The notes below the pieces were generated by a model. It searched no databases and was not told the DNA's origin. It was given only the letters and a program-made list of their open reading frames with translations. From Onchidella celtica (taxonomy: Eukaryota > Mollusca > Gastropoda > Systellommatophora > Onchidiidae), in contig OZ007583.1 of the NCBI GenBank assembly GCA_963931925.1, forward strand, positions 16,190,548 through 16,254,547: 64,000 bases of DNA. Direction: 5' to 3'. Position numbers and translations under genes: made by a program. This document shows, in pieces, positions 11,801 through 23,800 of this stretch; within the stretch, counting starts at the first letter, position 1, and each line of letters begins with the position of its first letter.

Positions 11801-14800
11801 TGCTGTTCCAAGACCACGGAAGTTGTACCCAACAAACCAAACCAACAACAGAATCTAACTCAGACTGAAAAAAGTGACCCATCTAATCTCTCCGCCGATG
11901 GAAATGTTTTACAAGGTAAGTTAGTTTTGAACATCATGAACATGAGATAACACAGGCGTAACCAGGTTTGATAATGTCCATGGCAAAACTTTTGCATCAA
12001 AGGACAAAAAAGGCACCCCTTGAAAATTGTCCGTCTTCTTTAAGATTCTGACTCATTTCTCAAGAATTTTGAGAAAATGGAATTTTTGCATTATTTTTTT
12101 CCCATAAAAATGGCAGCTGAGCCCCTCCACACATACCCCCATCCCATTTGGCACCAGAGACTCATGCCCCATCTGTTTCATTCTAGTTACGCCACAGGTA
12201 AATAGACATTATAGAGAGATAAATTTCCATTTCCTTTACTTACTGTATAACAAGATTTCTTCACGTTCTAATACTCTATTGTTTGAAAAATTTTTAACAT
12301 CAGTATTGATTCATTGATATATAGTGGGTTGGATGATAGGAACAACAGTTCAAAAATTAACAGAAACATGACGCCTGGCGCAAATATTCTTCTTGTAACA
12401 GTATTTTAGAAAAATGTGTTGGCAATGAAAAAAATTCCAATATGGCGACAAAATCAACATGGTGGCCAACAATATAATAGTCTATAATGTGTTTTCCTTG
12501 TCAGCGAAGTATCAAGTTTACAGCCACAGATGTTATAACTGACTTAGCCTTGTCTTCCTGAAGCCTGTTTCATTCATTAACAACATATTTAACAAATTAA
12601 TAAACTTAAAAATAGCCCGAGCGTGATATCTAGTTAAGAGTGTTCGAACCTTGTTTGAGGACATAGAAAATTTTGTTGCTGATTTGAGTATTCAGATGGT
12701 CATTGACTTGAGTTCCGGCTGATGCCACTTCAGGTCAGTTGGGCGGGTTGTTGTTGTTTTGTGTGTGTGTGTGTTTTTATATATAGGAGAGGTGGAAGTG
12801 TCTCACAATCAAACTTTTCGCAATACATTAGTTGGCACTGATGTTGGGCATTCTCAATTCTGGGTATCGCCAGTGATCCATAGGCGTCCCACCTTACGAC
12901 GCCACAATATTAATGTTAAATGTCTACGATCATGAAGGAATGGGCGTCCGATACTACTCCAACTTGGGAAATACCGAGAGAGGCACAATTCTAGCTGCTG
13001 GGCGGGCGATGAACTGACTGACCAACTTGCAGCAAGCAGGTTACTGAAATTAGTCGCAGAGGGCGGTCTTGAGACCGGTACTGGCAGTACTTACCGTGTC
13101 GACCAATATACACACGATGATAGACCTCAGCAATATTCGAAATGGTTATTTTTTTAAAATGTAAACGAGCGCCTTAACCGTGTGTAAACTGCCTGTCTGA
13201 GACTGTTTATTATGGAGGCTATTTTCCAGACAGAAGACAAGGAGCACATTATTTGCCTGCAGTTGTAGGCTGTATTACTTGCATCTCATGCAACGTTTTC
13301 AGCCTCACCTTGTCAAAATGTTCCTTTCTGACAGACCGTCTGTAGAATGGCATTTGGTCAATCGTTTCATTGAAATGACGAAGACAACAACAACAACAAC
13401 AAAAATGGCTGTATCGAGAAAACAAAAATTATTGTATCACAGGCCCTATTCTGAAACCGCACGATGCTCGAACGACCCAATTTTACAAGGGGCGGGAGGA
13501 CAGCTGTCTCAGCTAAAGTGTATTCCTTACCATAAGTGTATTTCAGGTATGAATAATTGAAATGTGAGCCAAGATCAACCATGAGTTAATCTGTAAACAT
13601 GTTTATGGCATAATAGCGCCGCCAAATAAAAGATGTCTCTATAGTTTTTATTTTATAATTATGGATACTCTCCATATCCATCATTAATGAAAAATGGAAA
13701 TGTGAACAGCCAGCAAGTCAGTGTTGAAGGCAAGCGTGCAACTTAGTGCAACTTTACTACTGAAAAGGCAGCCCAGTGCAACTTTTCTACTTAAACGACA
13801 GCCCCGAGGTTTCAAAGGTCGCCATCATTATTGCCAGTGCATCAGTGCCTTGGCCAATACTTCCATCCAAGGTGTGTGACTTCTATACTCAGCAGAGAAT
13901 ACGCGGGTAGCGCCATGATGAGAATGCAGCCGTTCTGTATGTGGCTTTTTACCAATGTTTCAAGCTGAGTAGAAAGTCCTGCTACATGATTTGGCATGGG
14001 TAGTTGCTGGCCCTAGTTAACAGCATGACACCAGAAACACCTCCGTGGTTAGATGGTCTATAAATGTGCTATAACCGTGCTATTCTTATTGGTGGCACAA
14101 AGACAAACTGTGTGGTATTGTGCACAAAGAGCCCTTTCCAGGCATCATCAACATTTGAAAAAAAGGACGACCTGTCTATCAGCCTATCTTCCGGATGCGG
14201 CTGACACAAATCCAGGTCACTTGGATCTGTCCTGTTTCACATCAGCACATTTGGTTATCTAATGGAATACAAAGCCCCTCAAAATCATTGTTGTTGTTTT
14301 TGTTGTGGTTGTTGTTGTTGTTGTTTCTGAGTCAGATATTATTGTTCGTGACAACAAATAACTGAATATTTTAATACTTACAATTTTTTATCTTTTTTTT
14401 TTATGAGACAAAGACGTGGGAAAAATAAAATTGAGAAATTATTTCTGGCATATTCTTTTTAGCACAAAAAGAGGCTATCGTTCCTTCTCGCCATTGGCTG
14501 GAAACTCTCCCTGCAGTAAGAACAAGTGGTTTGCCAGAGAAAGAAGTCAACTTCTGGACTGAGCTGATTGGTCGCTATCTTTATCCTCTGGACAAAGATG
14601 AAAAACATGAAAAAAAGGTAACCGAAGCGTCACCGCGCTATTTCGTACTGCTTAGGCTAATGAAAGAAAAAAAAGTTAACATCAAATTTTCTTACCCATC
14701 ATGGTGTCTGATAGGAAGGTTTAAATTAGAATTTTGATAGTCTCTTCGTTTGGGGTGCCTGTGTGTGTCTGTGAGAGGAAGCATGTCTGTATGGGTATGT

Positions 14801-17800
14801 ATTCATCTATCTCTTTAATGGTCTAGGGATGTGAGATCTCTTAGACAATATTTATTGAAGACTTAACCTGCATTTTCATGTGTAACGGAACGGAAATGTC
14901 AAAAACCCTTCAAGTGGTGAAATAGAAAGAATATTTTCGTGTGTACACATGGAAACACTCATTCTCTTTACTACTTCGTGGACTTGTGACGTTTCTGTTG
15001 CCGTTTCCGTTTCCATACATATGAAAACTCAGCTTAAAAGTGGCCTTTTGTATTTGAACTTTTCCCCTTCTCTTAAAACTGCCGTCACCTATTGTTTATT
15101 AAGATTCCTGATCTCCCACAGGTATACTCAACAAATTTAATGCTATTTTATATATATGTCACAGTGGGAATTAGAATCCAGGGGAATTTTGAATCCCACT
15201 AGTGGAGATTAGAATTCCAATCTGTCCTAGGGTAAATTAGAATTCTCATTTGCACTGAATAAATCCAAGTGAAGAATGGAATTCTAATCTCTCCTAGGGC
15301 AGACTGGAATCCAAATTCTAGTTGAGATTAGAATCATGGTTTCAATTCACCAGTATTTTGTTTTATAAAAATTACTTTTATTTACTTATAGGATCATGCC
15401 TTACCAATCATTATGTGAAACACAGGAAAACAGCTTTGAGCATGGGCTTCAATCTTTAAAAAATGTTAATAAACCACTAACTTTAGAAAAAACTACTACA
15501 AGCATCTGGTGCATTGAGAAAAACTTATAGGATCATACCTTACCAATCATATGTGAAACACAGAAATACAGTTTTGAACATGGGCTTCAATCTTTTAAAA
15601 AATGATAATAAACCACTAACTTTAGAAAAAACTACTACAAGCATTTGGTGCATTGAGTAAAACCATGTATTTTAAAAAATGTTAATAAAACATTAACTTT
15701 AAAATAAACTATTACTTTTAAAATGTTAATGGACCACAAACTTGAGAAAAACTATTGTTTGTTTGTGATACTTTAATCAGTTTAATGTCAATTATTTATT
15801 TTAAAATGTTGATAAACCTCTAACTTTAGAAAACCTATTATTTTAAAAAATGTTAATAAATGACCAACCTTAGAAAAACTATTGTTAGTTAACGATACTT
15901 AAATGTGTAATACTTATTTGTGCAAGAACTACTGCCTGGGTGGCACTTTGTGCTACATGCAATTCCTGCTTTGAGGCAACAACATCGTTTCATATTGCAT
16001 GAGCTCTTGCATTTGCACACGGTTTTTCTCGATGCACCAGATGCTTGCCAGCCTGTTGCTTGACGTGAAGCTTGAATGAGAGTTACTTCACATAGGTCCT
16101 TCACTGCTAAGTCGTTTAATTCAGGAAATTCCACGGATTTCATATCAATGAAGTCCACACATGTAAACCAGTTTTTAATAATCCCGGCTGTACAGTACAG
16201 TTTAAACATTTGGCAGTCTGGGTCTCACAACTTCTTCTCCCTTACTTTGCAATACAGAAGACGCGCGTCAGTGTTTGTTCTATCGGCCTGATAGATTTCT
16301 ACCCCAACAGTGTCACCAACAGAGTATGATACTTGGATTTTTTGCACTTTCTTTTTCGAGCAGCTTGCCTTTTTGCTGCATGTAAATTGTTTAGTCTTGC
16401 AGCAAACCTCTGTTCTCTGTGATCAGTGTTAACAGTTTCGTCTTCCATTTCTACTGTGTGAATTGAAACCATGATTCTAATCTCAACTAGAATTTGGATT
16501 CCAATCTGCCCTAGGAGAGATTAGAATTCCATTCTGCACTTGGATTTATTCAGTGCAAATGAGAATTCTAATTTACCCTAGGACAGACTGGAATTCTAAT
16601 CTCCACTAGTGGAATTCAAAATTCCCCTGGATTCTAATTCCCACTGTGACTTATACATTACTTTCGTTTTCTTTTTCTGTAGGTCAGGGAAGATTTATTA
16701 AAGCTGAGGAACAAGACTTGCCTGGCATTTTTCCTGATCAACTGCCTGTTTGTTGTATTAGTGTTCATGTTACAACAAGTGTCCATCAGCACGCCAAATC
16801 TCTCCATCAGGCTTGAGTGTTCTCTGTCCGTAAGTTTCCTGTTAAAGCTGGTTTTTACATTCGTATTGAAGTGATTGTAGATCGGGGGCGTAGCCAGGTT
16901 CCAAAGCTCGGGGTGGCGAGCAAATGAAAGAAGGGGCCATGCCATGATATATACCTAACAATATTCAACTCGCTGATGATACATTTTTTCTTTTGTGTTT
17001 AAAATCGAAACACAGGGAAGATATAATTTTAAACCAAGTGCATAACTGTTATTTTGTATTTAAAAAATAAAACAGTTTTTTTTAAAAAGTGTTACAATAG
17101 GTTCATAATTCTCGAAACATAACAAAAACGTGTGATATTTAATTATTTTAAGTTTAAACGTAAATTGAAAACAAAACGAAGCACAGTGAAAAATGCATGA
17201 AAGAAGAAACACAACCTGTTTCGCATGGGCTTCATTCCAGCAAAATTAGTACTTTACCATAATCCACCCCAATAGCTCGAGTGCTCATCCCTGGCCGATC
17301 GAGTTTTCACTCGTGACGGCAATGGCGAATATGGCAGTATTCTTTAATTGTTTAACGTCCCCATAAAGGCAATTGGAGACTGTCGGGGTATCTGGGAGGT
17401 AGCGGGATCTTAGTTGTTTCAGTCCTTGGCACTCCGCAAGTATGTGCTCGACTGTCTCCTGCGGGGACCCGCAGTGCCGGCATACTGGCTCACGGAGTGG
17501 GTTGAAACGGTTTAGATGTGCGTTCAACTGGACATGTACCGTCCCCATACGCTGTATAATAGTCGCGTATTTACGCTCTAATGTCAGAATCGGGTCTTTG
17601 ATGTCTGGTTTGGTTTGGTTATGATACACCCTACGTCCTTTATCCGAGTTTGCCCATTGATATAACCATTTCCTGCGTCCGTGAGCGCGGATTCTGGCTC
17701 GGGCTGCTGGGTAAGACATGGGGTGCTTTGGCTGTTCGCCCCTGGTCCCCTGTTTCGCTAGGCTATCTGCAATCTCGTTGCCCCGGATTCCTATTTGTGC

Positions 17801-20800
17801 GGGGATCCACTGGAGGTGGACCTCGACACCGTATCCGCTTATGATCTGGTGGCAGATATGTCTGATTTTGTCTGCGCCATGTGCCTCGAGCTTGTGGTTG
17901 AGCGATTGGACGGCCATCAATGTGGCCCTTGAGTCTGTGAACACAACAATATCTTCTGGCGATACTGTTCCGTTTTCAAAGCCATTGAAAACCGTAGTCA
18001 GTGTCCTCCAAATCGCTGTCGCCTCAGCGTCGAAGTTGGAGCCATTCGCCCCACACGGCCCATAGATCTTTTCGGTGTCGGTGCCGTCAGGGTAGTAGAT
18101 TATTGCTCCATACCCCGCATTCGTAGTCGCCTGTACTGCCGAGCCGTCAGTATAAGCCTTAAGCATATGTGCTGGGTACGAATCAATAGTTTCGCCAGCA
18201 GCCGTTTTCAGAATCGTGGGATTGACTTCCTTAGTCATGTTTGTGTCTAGAAGCGTGGTTCTGACCACTGGGGGTTTCAGGGAGGCGTGAGGTGGCTCTT
18301 TCGTCCATAACCGAAGGGGCATTCTCTCTTGTTCTAGCCCATACTCCTCAGTTAGTCGTTTGGCTTCGCCCAGGAACGACTTCTTCTGAAGTATTCTCGG
18401 TGGCGGGTCGGTTTCGATCGCCTTCCGCGCCGGATGGTCCGGCTCGAGCCTTTTTAACCTCTCGTACTGCTGTAGTACGCTTCCTTCCCTTCTGGTTGCC
18501 AGTGGTTCCACATTGGTCATGATTTCGAGAGCATTCGTAGGAGTGGTTTTGAGGCAGCCTGTTATGAGTCTCATGGCGCTGTTCTGGACTCGGTCCAGCG
18601 CCGACAGCGTTCGGTCGCTGGCCATTGGTTGCAGTGGCAGGGTATATTCTATGCCTGCTCGGACGTAGGCTAGATACAGCTGTCTGAGAACCTTCCCAGT
18701 GGCACCCCAGTTGGTACTGGTGAGCGTTTTCAACAGTGTTAATCGCCTCCTAGCCTCAGACTCGAGCTTGCTGACGTGCGTCTGCAAGTTGAGCCTGCTG
18801 TCAAGTTCAACTCCCAGGTATCGTGGTGCGCTTTCCCTTTTGAGTGTCTGGCCATTAATCTTAAGAGTGATGGTGGCTTTCTGGGCGTGTTTGCCGTTGG
18901 TGAAGAGTTGATAAACGGTCTTATCGACGTTTATCTCCATCTTCCACAATCGGCAGTATCAGGCAAGCGTCGCGAGGTCCCGGTTAAGGTCTCGCTGTAG
19001 CCATTGGACATGCTTTCCTGTCCTCCAGATTACCATATCATCGGCATACATCGCTTTTTCGCATCTCAGGTGTTGGGTAACGTCGCTGGTGTAAGCCGCA
19101 AAGAGCGTGCAGCTTAACGCTGAACCTTGCGGCAGGCCATTCTCCATGGTGAGTTGGCTTCAGGTCTGTCCGTTCACTCTGGTACGGACTGTTCGATTGT
19201 GAAGGAAATCTTTTACCCATGCATACAAGTTTCCTTTGACCTCCGCCTTGAGTAATTTAAGGAGTAGCCCACCTTTACACACCTTATCGTACGCTTGTTT
19301 GAGATCGACGAATACGGCGATGGTATGCTCCCGCCTATGGAAACCATTATTGACCGCTTGGGTCAATCGGATAAGCTGGTCCATCGTCTGCCTGCCACTA
19401 CGGAAACCCGCCTGGTGTCTGTCTAGAAGACCGCGCTCTTCTAGATACCAGGTCAGCCGGTAGTTAACCATCCTCTCCCCTACTTTGCAGATGCAAGAGG
19501 TAAGGGATATTGGCCTGTAATGTGATGGTTCGGTACCATCTTTGCCTGCTTTAAGGATCGCTGTCACCACGGCCTTTTTCCAGTCAATAGGGAGTTTTCT
19601 TTCGTGCCACGTTCTATTTATTAAGGCTAGGAGCCATTTCTTTGCCGTGGGGCCCATCTGGAGCAACATCTCGTTAGATATTTTGTCCGGGCCTGGCGCT
19701 TTACGATTTTTACACTTGCCAAGTGCTCTCTCCAGTTCCTCTAGGGTGAACTCACTGTTAAGGCCCTCGTAATCGCTGTCTACCTGCGATTGTTCGAGCT
19801 GACGCCTGACCTTACGGAGCCCCTTGTCCGTATTCGTAGCTTTGCCACTCTTATTTGTACTGGCAAAGTGTCGGTTAAGCATGATTGCACGCTTATGGTC
19901 TGTCACCGCGACCGTCCCATTTCCCCGTATCGGAGCGACATTCTTCACTCTTTGCCCCCGATTAAGGCGATTCAGGACGGTCCACGCTCGGCCACCACTC
20001 GGGTCCACGTTCAGAGACTCGCACAGGTTTAACCGCTTTACCCTTTTGGTGTTTCTAGACAACAGCTTGACTTTGGCGGTCAATCTGTTATATTCGATTC
20101 TGGCCGCCGTGCTCGTTTTTGCTTTTCTTCTCGCCCTCTTACGCTGTCGGACCGCCTGTTCAAGTTCCTTTGACCAGGGCAAGCGATTTAGGGGCTGCAG
20201 TCCTCGCGGAATACTCCGCTTAGCAGCAGCGAGCACGGCCGAAGTCAGTACGGCGTTAGCTTCGTCAATAGTACCCTCGTTGGGGTCCACCTCGTTCAGA
20301 GTTAAACCTAAAATCTCTCTGAACTCTTCCCATCTGCCTCGTTTATAATTCCAGTTTAAACGTTTCTCCTTCTTCTTAGCTGTTTTAGTCTGGATTTGTA
20401 CGAGGAGAGGAAGATGGTCGCTACCTACGTCCTCGAGGACTGCGTAGCTGTGTCTGGTAACGAGGTCAGCAGATAGAAGCGTAATGTCGGGCCGACTCTC
20501 CACGCCGTTTGCTCGATGCAGGCAGGTGGGCGTGGAGTCGGCTGATTGTATCCGGACCAGGTTAGAACTTAGGAGGAGATCTTCGACGTTTCTTCCTGCA
20601 ATGTTCGTCGATTCTGGGGCGTACCCCATTTCAGGGCTTCGTGCGTTGAAGTCTCCTCCGATGATTGTATTATTCAAGGTAGCCTCTGTTAACCCTAGGT
20701 CGCAGGGGACCTTAGGACGATTATAGACATTCGTGATGGCAAAGGCCACGCCGTCCTTCCATACTGTAAGAGTGAGGGTATCAGTTTCACCCTTGCTCAT

Positions 20801-23800
20801 CGGGGCGTGCTGCCTCACAGCCGTTATGTCATTACGAACCAGTGTTGCAATGCCTCGGCACTTGGTACACGAGCAGGTGTATATGGTATACCCTGTGACG
20901 TGCGCGCCTCTCCCATTCAATAGAGTCTCTTGAAGGAGAGCTACATGGATGTGTTTTGCCTTGAGGAGCTTAGTTAGCTCCAGGATCTTCGGGCGAAGGC
21001 CGCAGACGTTGAGCTGCAACATGTTAAGTGTCGCAGGGGGATCCCTCGCCGCTAGGGTCCCCTTGTTAGTTTTCACACACGCATTCACACTCGCATTCGG
21101 ACACAGGTCACCAGTAGCATACTTGCGTAGGGGGACCTGGCAACTGCCATCCTCCCTACGGAGGATCTGTTTGGGTTCCTCAGCCCCACGTTTATTCTTG
21201 CCATATTGTACCATCATATATTTAGTGGGAAGTTGTTGCTGCTTTGACTTCTTTCAGACAAATGGAGGCTGATGACAGCCTGAACCAACTGATTCGTATC
21301 ACGTCGTGACCAGAATCTCACTTTCTCATCCGCCAGCGTGCGGTCATTGTCTCGTTTAAGTCATTGTCACGTAGTGCTTGCTGCACGACTTATCGAAGGA
21401 TCGATCTGATCAGTCCCCGGCCCTCAATCGGGGACTGCCACCACTGCGTTCTGCTAGGCAATTTGCCCCCTTCTGCCTACAGCAACGGAAAGCTCCCAGT
21501 GTTTAACGGCTTCGGGAAGGTCAGCCGTCAGCCCGTCCCTGTTAGCCAGCCCCCAGCTTGGGCTGCCCCGCTGCTACCACGTGGCGGTCGAGAAGAAATT
21601 CTCCCCGGGTCTCTCCAGACCTGGGATCGGGCTTATTCGGAGCCCGGAGGCTGCGGAATGGTCATAGGCGAAACGGTGACCATCTGCTAGTACCACTCGT
21701 TCGCATGCACCTTGTACGAAGGACCCACCGAGACAGTACCTGTATTCGACTAGATAGTCGGTTCCCCGGAAGGACTGCAACCGCAGGACCCTCGGAGCAG
21801 CGACCCCAATAGCTAATTCTCTTTCAATGGAGAGCAAAGCCTCATACACATTTTTTATGTTCCAGTAACAGTGTCATCATGTACGAAACTTACAATTGTT
21901 GAAAAGACGCCACTTTAAAAAATGTGTTCCTGGACGCGTGATTTTTTTGTCCATACGAGCTCTTTCAAATTCAGCAGCGGGGCAGCAACACACCCCCAAA
22001 CACAGGTCATCGGCTAAGGGATTTCTCGTCCTATCAAACACTACCATGGGTGCTGCAATCTCCGGATTGTGCCTGATATGACTGAACGTCACCGAAAATC
22101 CCTGAGATGTGTTGGAGCTGTCCTGTGTTTGGGGATGTGTTGCTGCCCCGCTCCGGAATTTGCTTTAAAAAAAATCACGCCTCCGAGGCAGCGGTCACTC
22201 CCCTTGCTTCCACCATCAGCTACGCCCCTGGTGGAGATATCTATCGTCGTCCATCCCACCTACAGGCTTAGCAACAGCTTTCCCATTTTACAAGAGAGCG
22301 TTTCAAAGTGTTGATGAGAGAGAGATCTCTTATGCATAGACGAGCATATGACAAAAATGTTTCAAATTATAATTTCAAAACTATTAAAGATGTCCATACG
22401 TCATTTTGTGAGAATATAGATCTCACAATGAGCAATGATAATGCCGTCTAACTCATTTGGCATTGAGTATTTTCTGTTATATATCAGACAAGCTATCTTC
22501 GGATGGTGAAAAAGTAATTTTCTTCACATGTGAAGAAAGTGTAGATAGGATTTTCATCTAGTGCCATAATTTGTTCATCAAAAGATATAACGAGCTTGGC
22601 TTGTATTTCTGAGATGGTATTACGGTCGAGTTATCTAAACGATGGGGGGGGGGGGGGGGTCAGATATTTGGACAGGAACCCAATTCAGTGTTTGCCTTAA
22701 ACTGCGTTTTCATTCGTACGGAAACGTCAAAAACCCTTCAAGTAGTGAAATAGAAAGATTATTTTCATGTGTACGGAAACGCTAGGTCCGTACACATGGA
22801 AACACTTCCTTTCTTTGTACTGCTTGATGGAATTTTGACGTTCCCGTTGCACTTGCAGTTTCCGTACACATGCAAACCCAACTAGGATACTGTTTTCAGT
22901 AGATATGCCCATGCCTTTATGACATACGTATATTATTTTTATTTATTTTCATGGCATGCAGGGTTTTGATGGAGATGACTTTGAACCAATCTCGATGGCT
23001 TTCATGCTGGTATTTGGAATTCTGCTGGTGATCCAGTTCTTGGCTATGTTTGTGCATAGATTGTACACCTTTTTACATATCTCTGCTGCCACCAGGTTTG
23101 GTGATCTGTTCAAGTCAAAGGTCACAGGTGAGCTAAACTCATTTTCTTCAGAAATGTCAGTTTTCTTCTTGTTTGATCTGCACTGGTAGTCATTTATAAC
23201 AAATATTATCAGGAATGGTTAAGGACAAGCGTAATTTTGCAACTATGAATCTTTATTATTATTATTATTTTAAATTCAAACCATACTAAAGTCTGAACCT
23301 TGCAAGGTACATGATATGCTGACATCAGAGGGATATTTTTTTTTCTGTACTGGCATAATATGGAGTCTTTTGTTGTTGTTGTTGTTGTCGTTGTTGTTGT
23401 TGTTGCTGCTGTTGCTGTTTTAATTGCCTCAAACTTGATTAAACACAATAGGTCCATGCAAAAGGGATTGGGTTAGATTAGTTGACATGTTCGAAAATTA
23501 ATTAAATGTTTTTTGCAACTTTCATTTAGTCTGTTGCGTTGAGCATAGAAATGGTCAAAATTGTGAAACAATGAATTACTCTCGCCAATGTTTTTTTTTT
23601 AAATAAATATAAAATTCATGTATACATTTTTAATTCTACCCATAAAAGTACTTAGACATCTGTCTTGCATAATTCATAAATTTTATTACAGTTATTAATA
23701 AAATGCTTGAATTTTCAAACAACTGATCAGTTACGAACATAATCTATTTAGGTACACTTGCTGATGGTGCCGGAAGTCTTGCCTCAACTGCTCTGCTGGA

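Larger units (their letters stand above)
16883..22230. mobile_element. hAT-like element interrupted by a LINE
   Basis: The left end CGGGGGCGTAGCCAGG faces the right end CAGCTACGCCCCTG. Flanks TTGTAGAT and GTGGAGAT agree at 6 of 8 bases. Without the LINE and one target copy it is about 0.8 kb and non-coding. The right part contains a fold-back (21938-22010 against 22120-22190, sharing GCAGCAACACA and its complement). Confidence 0.55.

Noticed and set aside
17442-21272. Many plus-strand frames opposite the first LINE
   Set aside because: Antisense shadows of the LINE reading frame, favoured by its higher GC.
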